Source of the DNA: Quercus robur
Taxonomy: Eukaryota > Streptophyta > Magnoliopsida > Fagales > Fagaceae
Direction: 5' to 3'
Length of the DNA: 64,000 nt
Assembly (NCBI RefSeq): GCF_932294415.1
Contig: NC_065537.1
Span: forward strand, 1,860,001 to 1,924,000
The translations under genes were made by a program, and so were the position numbers. This document shows, piece after piece, positions 45,419-56,600 of this stretch. The first letter of the stretch is position 1, and each line of letters begins with the position of its first letter. Below the pieces are notes generated by a model. It was not told the DNA's origin. It made no database searches and worked only from the letters and a program-made list of their open reading frames with translations.

Positions 45419-46100
45419 TGTGGGGCCTGAAATTTGGAATCTCAGTCCACTTCACATTAATGGCCCAAAGCCCAAGCCGAGGAGCCCTACTGCCGAGGAG
45501 GTATGAGGAGAACCCCTTAATGGCCCAATAATGTAGCCGAGGACAACCTCACGCTCAACGCCTCACAAAACGCCTGAAGAAAAGGACAAACTCAGTACAA
45601 GAGCAGTACAAGCTAGAAAGCTGCCAATACCATAACGTGGAACCCAGCACCTGACAAACCCATACTCCATACCATGCTATCCAGCTTTTCCCAACCACTC
45701 TGACGTGAAGATTGATAGGACGAGTAACTGCCCCAAACAAGGAGAAACTGACACGTAGATGAAGAAGGGAAATCGAATACTAGTATAAAAGGGAACAAAG
45801 GAGGAGACAGAACGGGGGAGAGGTCCCGAGAAAAGAAGGAAGAAAAAGGAGGAATGGTGAGAATGTGATGCTCCTCGGACTAATTCCGAGGAGTCAAACC
45901 TTCCAAACTACACTGATGCAAGGCTCAGCTATGCAGTCCAAACTCATCTTTGTATGATCGCTCATGAAACCGTGACCATACCGAAACTCAGCGCCCAAAG
46001 GCAGGCCTTTCCAAACCCACTCTCTACAAATCATATTGTTCGGGCCCTTTACACACGAGCCCAACGTCAGCCTTGGGTCGTTAAAAATCGTGTCCCTACA
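45419..46100 (+). repeat. 3' LTR of the 4.0-kb element
   Basis: 682 bp, preceded by the purine tract at 45405-45418. Confidence 0.93.
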
Positions 46101-46105
46101 ACTAT

Positions 46106-46820
46106 AATCTTACTCAATAAAATATATATTTTTATATATTTTAAAAATCTAACTATTAAATTACATTTTCTTTATGTTCTTAATACACTTGTCAAATTTT
46201 ATTTATCATATTTTTTAATTTGCCAACAAATCCTCATAGTGCCATTACTCAATTATCACGTTAGTGAACATTAGTGACTCCTATTGATTGCATTTTAGTA
46301 CAAGAATTTATGTTTTTTATTTTGCAAAAGATATTTTTCTAATGTATTCTGTATTAAATCATCTATTTTTCATTATATTTCATTAAAATATTAAAATATT
46401 TTTACCAATAATATTTTTTTATATAATTTTATATAACCATCAAATATAAATAAATTTTAAACTTAATTGACATAAATATAATTTTTTATTTTAAATAATT
46501 TTAATATCACATAAAATGTCATAATCCTTACTACCATTCTTTTAGGTTGCAATGTCAGGTTGTCTATTAAATTTATATAAATTAACTGCTCACTCTCTGG
46601 TAGAAGGTCATGTCAAAAATTATTGTACTAGAATTATTTATTTATTTATTCATTGCTAGAAGGCCTCGTCATCCTGTCAACCCCCACTGCGCAACTTAGC
46701 TCGATCTTAGGCCATAAATGGCAACCTGTGCATGATCATACGCTAGTGTTTGATGAGATTCGACCTGCAGTGTTTCTTAGCAAAGTCCTACACTTCTGTG
46801 CGTAGAAATCAAATTTCAAC
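46106..46820 (+). promoter_or_regulatory. Upstream region of the unit C acyltransferase pseudogene
   Basis: Collinear with 4198-5148 of unit A with several small deletions. The TTTATATAAATT element is kept near 46572-46583. No gene. Confidence 0.4.
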
Positions 46821-48145
46821 AGGGTTCACGTTCTTTCCACCAGTACTATCCGACCCACCAGTAACAATTACTCAACCAGAAGAATCGATTTAACTCCATG
46901 GGATCTCCGCTTCCTCACATACGGTCCTATTCAAAGGGTTCTCATCTTCTGAAACCTACAACTTCACAGGAGCAACAACTTGAAGAAAACAATGTGATTC
47001 ATCACCTACAATCCTCTCTCTCCCGCACACTGGATGTATTCTATCCCCTTGCTGGGCGTCTTGCCATGATTGAGAACAGTGAAGATAACACCACCTCCTT
47101 CTTCATTGACTGCAATAACCATGGAGCCCAGTTCGTCCATGCAGCTGCAGATGGTACTACTATGGCTGATATCCTTGAGCCTATCTATCTTCCCCAGATT
47201 GTCGATTCCTTCTTTCTTATGAACGGTGTTCTGAACTGCGAGGGCATTTCCAAGCCGTTGCTGTCAGTGCAAGTAACTGAGCTTGTTGACTGCATCTTCA
47301 TCGGTTGCACTCTAAAGCATGCGGTTTGTGATGGAACCACATTCTGGCATTTCTTTAATACTTGGTCTGAGATTTCTCGAGGCACTTGCGAGAAATTGCA
47401 ACCGCATCCCTTATTTGGACGTAGCCATTTTGACGGAATCATCAACTTTCCGGTTCATATACCAAATATCCTTGAAGAAAAGACTCAGAAGTGGGTCCCT
47501 CCTCCGCTGAAACAAAGGTATTTTCACTTTACAAAAGAAAAAATTGCTGAACTTAAAGCAAAGGCCAACAATGAAATGGGCACCGATAGGATCTCATCTC
47601 TGCAAGCACTCTTGGGTCATTTTTGGCGATCTGTGACTCGCTGTCGGTGTCTGGAGGCTGATGAAGAGGTTAAGTGCACGATTGCTATGGGTACAAGGCA
47701 AAGGATGCAGCCTCCATTGCCAAAACAGCACTTCGGGAATGCGGTGGACTCGGAGAGTGTCACAAGCACAGCAGGGGAACTGTTAGAACATGGACTCGGC
47801 TGGGCGGCTTGGAGCATAAACAATGCGCTTGCTTCAAAGACGCCACATGACGTGAGAAAGTTCTTAGATGAATGGGTGAAAAATCCTTGGATGGTGAACT
47901 TTAGTCGCCCCATAAGTAACACCTTGCTCTTAGGAAGCTCCCCACGGCACAACGTGTATGGTAATGACTTTGGTTGGGGAAAGCCCGTGGCATTGCGAAG
48001 CGGTGCTGGGACTAAATTTGATGGGCGGTTACTTGTTTTTCCTGGAAAGGAGGAGGGTAGCATTGATTTTGAAGCTTGCCTTTTGCCTGAGACTCTAGAG
48101 GCTATGGGAGAGGATGCAGAGTTTATGGAGGCTGTGGCTACATGA
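46821..48145 (+). pseudogene. BAHD acyltransferase, start-codon-lost copy with N-terminal frameshift (unit C)
   Basis: Nearly identical to 5149-6474, but the ATG is AGG at 46821-46823. One base is also missing near 46940-46952, in the GLIFLKP codons (AAAGGGTTCTCATCTTCTGAA against AAAGGGGCCTCATCTTTCTCAA). After that the frame is open to the normal stop, with HAVCD and DFGWG intact. An out-of-register ATG at 46898 reads into this frame and would give 415 residues, with about 17 foreign residues in place of the first 44. That loses the N-terminal strand that BAHD folds need, so function is unlikely. It could still be transcribed. Of the three copies this is the less decayed pseudogene. Confidence 0.85.
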
Positions 48146-49325
48146 ACTTACAATTACTTATGGCCAACTATGGGGGCTTTACTTGGGTTAGTCCAAATTG
48201 ACTCATTCCAAGAACTGCTGGATGCTTCTCTTAATTTTTGGTCGTCTCACTACCACCGTCAATTTACTTTCTTGGGATCTTTTGCTCAACATTTTATTGT
48301 TTTGTGTTTGCATTTATTTCTTGCAGGTTTCTTAACCATCATGTTTGTCAAACTTATTCAGTTCAATGGATCATTCCCTTGTACTGATGAGAACAAAGAA
48401 ATTTGTTGTAAAAAATGTGCAAGAATGTGTAAAAATAAAGGAATAGAACACTTATTTTTTTGGTTTAGAAAAAAAAAAAATGAGAGGATAAAAAATATAG
48501 TTTGTATAAATATATTCTTATGTCTTTACTACATAAAATATAAGAAATATGTATATATTTTTTTTATATAGAAGTATATAAGAAATATTTTTTTTTGAGA
48601 AAATATATATGAAATAATTTGACACATTATAAAAGTGACACAACACAATTTTTTTACTTTATTTTAGCTTCTTTCTCTATCTATATATTTTTATATATAA
48701 AAGATATGATTTATTAAATTTGGTAAAATAACATATTAAAAAAGAAAAAAAAAAGACCAGATTAAAAAAAAAATGTGACACTGATATATATTTTAAAAAA
48801 TACGTAGACATCATGTAGCACAACTGAGGCGCAATAGACAAGCTTGGCATTCAACATGTGAACCCGAGCTTTGTCTTGATTTGTTGCTAGTGACCAGCCA
48901 ATCTTGGCTAGTAAAGCTCTATTAAAGCCTTCCATTCTTAGCCTCAATCCACCACACTCTTTTTGGTTTAAAATGCTGCCACTCCAAGATTTTGGAGCCA
49001 AGGTGCTGCTGTTACCTTTTTTTTTTTTTTTTTTTTGAGATTAGGTGCTGCTGTTACCTAATCCCTTCCCCCCATGTAAATTTTCTCAAACATGCAATGA
49101 TTGATTCATAGAAAGGTATAATAGCATGTGAGCTCATGTAAATTTTCTCAAACATGCAATGATATGAAAGTGGGTTTTTGCATATGATTATTTAACACAC
49201 AATATTCTCAACTCCCAATAGTATGAATCAAGGAAAACTATATTCATACAAAGCTATCCATATAGGAAATCAATGAAGCACCATAATGCTTATACAGTTG
49301 AGATTCGCACCATCGTTATTATCTA
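48146..49325. repeat. 3' flank of the unit C acyltransferase, duplicated tract
   Basis: Collinear with 6475-7985 except for missing about 320 bp near 48416 and no poly-C runs. No gene. ORFs in it are AT-rich noise. Confidence 0.75.
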
Positions 49326-50433
49326 CAAGGTTTTCAGAGCCAGATCGTTCATTGAACTGTAAAAGAGAGAGGTTTAAGGTTTTTAAAGTTGAACCGAGGT
49401 CGAACCGTGATAACGTTATAATTAATTTAATAATTATTTAAATATAAAAAATATATTAAATTAGTATAAATAGAAATTTTAACTAAAATACGGATAAATA
49501 ATTTTATATGTATATACACTTAATTAACATTTTTGTTGGAGCTCTTAAGTCATGACAAATCTCATTTGAGTGCACAATAATTTTTATTTTTAATTTTATG
49601 AGACCCATAAAATGGTTAAGGAAGAAATTGGTCTGTTTGTCCATGGCCAAGCCTATTTGACAATCCATTGAAAAAAAGTTTTATGCCCAAGCCCATTTGA
49701 ATAGTCCACCATTTATGAATTAAAAAAAAAGAAAAAGAAAAAAGAGGAATCTTATAGGATGCCCGCCTATTTTTTTTTCTTTTTTTTTTTTGGAACTGAA
49801 ACAAGTAGAATCATTTTATTAAAAGAGAGAGTAAAATTATAAGAGGGTCAATGGGCTACCATAAGCTGATCAGCTAGCCTGAGCCCACGGACAAGACATA
49901 AACCATTAAAATACAACTCAAAAAATCTAGCTAGGATGCCCGCCTATTTAAAAATGAGTTAAACACAAAAGTTAAAAGTGCTTGATAGTAAAGCATTGGT
50001 GTTTGACAGTAAAGCAAATATTAGCGGTTGAGTTGAAGCAGCAAAAAAAGGAGACTCCATTTACCAAAAAAAAAAAGAAGACTTTAGTGGGGAAAATGTA
50101 GATACAGTATCGTCAAAAACACAAAGGGAGAAAGCAGAAAGAGTGTGAGCAAGATAGAGAAGAAGAACAGGAAGATGGGGGTGCGATTTGAAGTCTGATA
50201 GCGTCTCACGGTGGTTGAGGTTTCAGCCTTCAACAATGGCGGTAAGCCTGTAAGTACCAAAAAATTTTCAGAACCATTTATGGTTTTGAAACCCGGAAGG
50301 TTCAACTGCGGTTGGCACGGTTCATTGACTTTCTTGCATAGGCCGGTTCTTGGAGTTTAAAGAACCTGCTTGATGAACGGTTCCTGGTTAACCCGGTTGG
50401 ACTGTATGGTCTGGTCTGGGTTTAAAAACCTTG
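49326..50433. mobile_element. Non-autonomous hAT-type element, 1.1 kb, TSD ATTATCTA
   Basis: Flanked by the 8-bp duplication ATTATCTA (49318-49325 and 50434-50441), and the uninterrupted site is present in unit A (ATTATCTAAACAAACC near 7979). Terminal inverted repeats CAAGGTTTT...AACCTTG. Subterminal regions are rich in GGTTC/GAACC motifs (GAACCG, CCGGTT), typical of plant hAT derivatives. An 8-bp TSD fits hAT. No transposase is encoded. Confidence 0.88.
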
Positions 50434-51225
50434 ATTATCTAAATAAACCAAAGTTTCTGAACTATTTTATCACACTATATCCACTTCTCTAGCTACCTTG
50501 AAATCCCAATACCTGGGGACTTTTAACCATGAATTTAGAACTTATCAAAAGGGTGGGGAAAAAAAATAAAAAACAAAGAAGAAAAGATCGATTCCTCAAG
50601 ACAGAATGCCTCTGGGTGATATTCAAAGTATTTAGAATAGAAAATTATATGTACTGAATTCACTAATTGAACCTATAGTCGCACGATATCAAGTGAAGTA
50701 ATAATACTTACATGAAGGATGCCACAAAAAACAACGTAAAATGGCTTTATTTATTATTTTTTTTAAAGGTCTATTTTTCAGGATGGTACCTCAATCAACG
50801 AATTCAAATCATTTGAACCTCAAAACTCATAACATTGAGCAGTATGAATAAAGAATGTGCTTGAGTAAACCAAAATAGAGCTCCAAAGAGCAAATTCATC
50901 CAACTGACCAATAAGGTATCTCCCCAATCAATCCACAATGAAATAATTGAACCCGAAATCTCAGAACAAAAAGGAAATCAATCAAAACTTGTCTATGCTA
51001 AACCTGCCTCTTGTACCAAATCCCAAACTGCAAATTCATTAAAATTAAGACTGTATTAGGACTATCAAAATCTTCAAGTTGTTATACTTGCCCATTAGTT
51101 CCTAGGCCAATCTGCATCATATCAATGACATTCAAGTTTTTAAATCAAGTAATTGTACTATAATAAAAAAAATTTAAAAAAAAAAACATAAACTTTTAGA
51201 TGAATCTACAAGTTGTTCAGTTGGT
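50434..51225. repeat. Continuation of unit C, with empty site for the 7.0-kb element
   Basis: Collinear with 7979-8503 plus 15499-15764. At about 50946-50960 the sequence reads TTGAACCCGAAATC without interruption, which is the pre-insertion site of the 7.0-kb LTR element of unit A. No gene. Confidence 0.8.
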
Positions 51226-51355
51226 TTAACCAGCGATAACCTGTACCCACACACACATTAGGTTATTTACAATCTCAATCGGTGATGGGCGATCTCGACC
51301 TTTCAGACTTACACAAGCCACTGCTAGGGACCCAACATGTGCCATTGCCTTTCTA
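51226..51355 (-). pseudogene. Receptor-like kinase, last 43 codons only (unit C)
   Basis: Minus-strand translation RKAMAHVGSLAVACVSLKGR, then DRPSPIEIVNNLMCVWVQVI, then AG and the stop matches the C-terminus of the kinase pseudogene at 15765. Similarity stops abruptly at about 51355. The invariant subdomain XI arginine (GRDRP) is present. The rest of the kinase is absent. Confidence 0.85.
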
Positions 51356-51414
51356 AAAATTGAAGGTTGTGTCTTTCGCAGTTAGTTTTTTCCTAAAAAA
51401 ATAAAAATAAAATT

Positions 51415-51630
51415 TGATTTACCAAAAACAAATAAATTTTGATTCATTTACCAAAAAAAAAAAAAACTAAATCAATTTAACTATAACTATTACTCCTAAG
51501 CAGCCAATCACTCTACTGCACAGAAATATTTGCAAACAAATATAGCTAAGGAAAAGCTTCCTAACATCCAAAAACAATGAAACTTTCCAATATCCTTATG
51601 TAGGGAATCACTCCCCTGTCTGGGAGCCTA
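51415..51630. repeat. Short duplicated segment, matched at 63405-63560
   Basis: Shares CCTAAGCAGCCAATCACTCT, AAATATTTGCAAA, AACTTTCCAATAT and AGGGAATCACTCCC with 63434-63560 in the same order and orientation. No coding function is evident here. Confidence 0.7.
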
Positions 51631-51674
51631 CTTTTTTTCTCTTTGTGATTTCTTTAGACTTTGTAATAAATACC

Positions 51675-52095
51675 AGGATGAAATTTCCTTATGCTCTTTT
51701 CACCTAAATTATATAGCCTTATACCCCCCTTTCCAAAGTAATTAGAGAAATGTCCATCTTTTGAAACTCGACTTTCTCAAAATCGAGTTAAGCCCTATAG
51801 TGATGTTTTTAAGGATTTATAGTGGCGTTTTGTAATTCGAGCTTCATGAAATGGAGTTATAAAATTGCCTATAACTCGATTTCATGGATATCGAGTTACA
51901 AAACGTCACTATAGATCCTTAAAACGTCACTATAGGTCCTTAAAAACGTCATTATAGGGTTCCAGAAATTTATTTATTTTTAACTCAATTTTGAGAAAAT
52001 CGAGTTACAAAAGAGGGGTATTTCTCTATTTAGTTTGGGAAGGGGGGCATAAGGCTATATAATTTGGGTGAAAAGGGCATAAGGCCATTTTGTCC
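51675..52095. mobile_element. Mutator-type MITE, 421 bp, TSD ATAAATACC
   Basis: 9-bp duplication ATAAATACC at 51666-51674 and 52096-52104. Termini AGGATGAAATTTCCTTATG and, in reverse complement, GGACAAAATGGCCTTATG. The inverted repeat continues through CCTTTTCACC and AATTATATAGCCTTAT. The interior contains internally complementary AACTCGA/TCGAGTT blocks and repeated AACGTCACTATAG. It has no ORF. The TSD length points to Mutator. Confidence 0.9.
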
Positions 52096-53664
52096 ATAAA
52101 TACCACTCTAATTGTCTAACTTGCAGTATCAAAGGAACATGCAATTTTTAGTAGTCTCGAAACAGTGCTTCGAGACTACCTAAGTTTTTTCTTCTATATT
52201 AGTAAAGATGAAAATGTATTGATTGTGCTGTCCACGTGTCGGGCTTGGTCGGTTTAAGGCCCAAACCAAATTCGACCCGGTTGGATCGGTTTGTTGAGTT
52301 TCGAAGCCGTATTCAATCGAATATTCGGGTCGGATCCGATGTTTCAGGTAATCAGTTGGCTGGGTCAGAGTTGTCAATTTGTCAGGTTTGGGCCTTAGAT
52401 TGGGCCGAAATTTTGGACATAGTTAAAATTATCATAAATTCATTTTTTTGGGCCTTTTTAGCCCAAATTACTTGGTTTGGCAGTTTAATAAACGCTATTG
52501 ATTTCAGATTTTTTGAATTCCCTATATATTTCAAATTGGGCCTCTTTTTACTTAATTTATTTTAAAATGGGCCTTCAAGCTTAGCTTATATTATGAACTA
52601 CACTAGACCTGTTGGATCAGGACATATCAAACCCAATATAATCTTGCAATTTCTCATAAATTTTCACAAATTTAATTCTGGACAAAATAACACAACACAA
52701 CACACCCAAAAAGCCTATTTGTTTTATCACTTGTGATCTCCAAAACAATAGAAGCACCTAAGCAGTACATATCAATCCAAATATATAATCTTTCTCTCAT
52801 TAACTAAAAAAAATAAACACAACAAAATAGACTTAAGATAGCACAACACAACCTACAAAAACCCTAATTTTACCATCTGTGATATGTTAAGCAACATAAT
52901 AAGCACCTAGGCAGTAAGCTAGTAGCTCAACACCTATTAAACCTGCCAACCACAACAAATAATATTTCCAGCAACAAATAAATCACAACAGATAATAGTA
53001 TACTGCAATATTCCAATTAATGGATATATATACTTAGTACCATAGAGCTAGTTACTGTAAGTTTTTCGGGCAGTAAACCATAAGGCAGAAGCTTGCTAGT
53101 TATATAATGTTCCTAGCAATATAATTAGTTACAATAATGAAATAACATAGGTATTTCCAAAAAATAGCTTTTCCAAAGCATTGAATGACTACTCTATAGT
53201 TAATAAGTCTATAACTAATAGAAAAGAAAACCTATGAACTAAGATTTCTTTTCTATAAGCATTGACAGTTAAGTATTGTTAGAACTTAGAAAAGCAATAT
53301 ATCCAAAAAAGCTTCCAAAATAAAAAGCTGCATTCTTTACAAAATAAATGACCGTCCACCTACAATAGACAAAAAAATATTCAACAAACAATACATTAGT
53401 ACCAAATACAAGACCAACTAGTAAGTAAGGGGCTAAAGGCAGAATCATACCAAGTTAGTGATTAATCATCAATACTAATTAAGGGTCGTTTGCCTGAGTT
53501 AAAACCCTTGCTTGAGCTGGTATTTGCTATTGCACTTGCTGTTGGTTATTGGTTTAAAACTAGAAAAGAATAGGAAATAAACACAATAGATTAAATTTTG
53601 CTTGAATACATGAGACATTCAATACAATTAATAGATAATAAGTTTCAAAATTTAAACATATTAC

Positions 53665-56600
53665 CTAAGTCAAGTAACTCCTCCTCCAATGTCTCTACAT
53701 CATCCCTTGACTGGTGATGAAAAATTCGAACTGTGGCTTGAAGCCAATTTTGTGAACATACAAGGTTTTGAACCATGAGAGGAGATAGTGAACTTCAAAA
53801 TGAATAAAAAATACATCCTCCGGTGCTAAATGCTAACTTAGATGCAACAGTGGAAATTGGTACAGCAAGCACATCCTTAGCAACTTTAGACAACACTTGG
53901 TACCTACTACAATTGTCCCTCCACCACCCTAATATCTCAAAATTCACATCATTTTTACCATCATAGTTTTTAGCCAAATACTTTTCAAGCTCATTACTAC
54001 AACCTACAAATTGCTCAACTTGCAAGAAACGTTCATATCACGAGTGAACCATCATAAATGGATCATTAGCATCACTTTCCAATTCTATCCTCTCACTCCC
54101 ACTTTGTTCTTGCACATTTGGCGAATGAATAGAAAAGTAAAATTATACAACTCATACAAAAGATCTTTCACCTTATCAACCATCACTTCTGCCACTGTAT
54201 TTCCATAAATTTCAGAAAAAGAAAACTTCAAAAACCTCAATTTTTTTTGTGGATCAAGAACCACAGCCACATACAAAAGAGGATTAATTTTCTCCCCTTC
54301 CCCCCAATACTTCTCAAATTTAGTTTTCATGTTTGTGGCTGTGTTTTTCAAGAGAGTGTTTTAGGATTTAACTAAATTAGAAATACTTTCCCGAATAACA
54401 AAGATCTCACCATAGAAGGCATTTGAAGTAATATACAAAGAGCCGGAGAACTTCTTCGTTGCATTATAAAAAGCCTTAAGAAAGTCACAAATGCCCTACA
54501 ATTTTGGAAATCACTCATACGAGATCCCAAACCACCACTATCTTCCTTGGTCCTAAAGTATGACAAATAACCATCATCTTTAAAATCCATTCGAAGGAAC
54601 ACCTTCTCAAAAATTTCAGCAGTTTCTAATATAAGGTAGGTTGAGTTTCACCTAGTAGATACATTTAGACAAAAAATACTCTTGGACTCCATACCTAACA
54701 TCTCCATAAAACTCCTAAAAGTTTGATTTCTATTGGGTGAGGACTTGACATACCTCACAGCTTCACGCACCTTAGCAACAAATGCATCAATCTCTTTTAA
54801 ACCCTCCCCCACAATGAGATTTAGGATATGGGCACAACACCTCATATGCATGAACTCATTTCCTAAAACAGTTCCATTCCAATCTTTAGTCAACCTTTGC
54901 AAAAATTTAGTTGTTGTTAAATTTGAGCTAGCATTATCCACTGTTAAAGTGAATATCCCATCAATACCCTACTCATGCAAAAATATCTCAATCTTTCTAC
55001 CTATAGCCTCCCCCTTGTGGTCTTCAACTTGACAAAAATTAAAATTCTCTTATGCAATTTCCAAGCATCATCAATAAAGTGACATGTTGTTGATATCATA
55101 TTTTGTCCGTCCTTGATTTACGTGCCAGATCTCGAAAAATCCAAAAATATCATTTTAACTCCATGGGTCTGCGAGAGCATCCAAAACAACATGGCACAAC
55201 CTGTTTGGGCATTGGAGCATCCGAAGTGCCTTTTTAAGCTAAAATGACCAAACCTGAAGTTGATCTTGGGTGGGCCCAAACACCCAAATTTTGATTCGGC
55301 TGTCAAAATGGGTTGAAACCAACACCATTGTGGAGATTATCAAATTATCATTCCAATGATTATTCATGGGTCAATATTGGAGTTAGAACTGCCAAGATAT
55401 CACAAAAACCGAGATAACGCATCGATCGATGCACCACAAACTTTCGAGAGCCATAACTTTTGATTCGACCGTTAGATTTTTCAAGTTCCATATCTTTTCA
55501 GAAATAGGAAGCCGATATATTTCCAAGGGAGTCAAGATCAACCAAATCATGGGTCTTTTGAGGCTGCTAGTGGCAGCTGCCTCTAAAAACGCACTTGGGG
55601 CTATAAATAGCCCCAAGCACCCTTTACACCAAAAAAAAAAAAAAAAAAGAAAAAAAAAGAAAAGAAAAAGAAGAGATTTGCTAAGTTTTGCTCCCGGCCC
55701 AACTTCTATATGCTTTTCTCTTTTCCAAACACCAAAAAAACACCCAAAACACACATCAAAGTTTCTTGATTCTTCTCTCTTTACCAAGAACACAAGGTAT
55801 TGCTTTTGTACCCAATCTTACTTTCCTTGGTTCCACACTTTGGATTTGGGGTTTAGGGGTGTGGATGTAGCTTCTTTAGCTTTCTTTAGCATGCTTCTTG
55901 CTTTATGTGTGTTCCTTGCTTAGATCTATGTGCTTATGTGCTTTTTGTCATGTTTTATGCTTAGAAATACATCCTTACATGCTTGTATGTTTAGATCTAC
56001 ATGCTTAGGGTTTTATGCCATGTTTCCTTTGTTTCGTTCCTCTTTTTGCATTGCGTTGATGTTAGGGTTATGTGCTCACATGCTTGATCCTGTGTCTATG
56101 GTTATGGTTTGCTTGGATCTATGTGTTTGTGCGCTTTTCGCCATGTTTTATGCTTAGATTCATATCCGTACATGATCACATGCTTGAATCCATGTTCTAC
56201 CATGCCTATGTGCTAGCTTTCACATGTTCACACACATGTTGCCATGCCTATGCCTAGATATACGTTTTCACATGCTTGTGTGCTTGGATCTATGCTCTAC
56301 TTGCTTTATGCCATCTTCCATGTGCTTGTATGCCCCGTGCCATGTTTGTGTGCCTAGACCTAGGCTATGTTTGTCATGCTCGGTGCTATTGTAGCCCTTT
56401 TTGTTCCCTTTATCGCCTTTTCTTGTGTTTTTTCCTATTGGTTCGGGCCTGATCTAGACCTTATGGTCTTTTTCACTGTCCATACACCTTGGCCTATACC
56501 AAAGGGTTTGGATCACCCATTTTGCATGTCTATGTTTACTTGCTCCAATGCTTTATCTTTCGTGCTAGCCTTTCTAGTTCTAGGCTTTGTTATGTTTGAC

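Larger units (their letters stand above)
42068..46100 (+). mobile_element. Non-autonomous LTR retrotransposon, 4.0 kb, one internal module, TSD ACTAT
   Basis: LTRs 42068-42749 and 45419-46100 (682 bp each) begin TGTGGGGCCTG and end GTGTCCCTACA. ACTAT flanks at 42063-42067 and 46101-46105. Primer-binding site TGGCGCCGTCTGTGGG at 42752-42767; purine tract CGAGGGGCTAT just before 45419. The LTRs differ at more than 20 sites by eye (about 3.4%), so it is older than the other complete elements here. The interior holds an 11-unit repeat array and an antisense unit, with no gag or pol. It is mobilised, if at all, by an element elsewhere. Confidence 0.93.
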
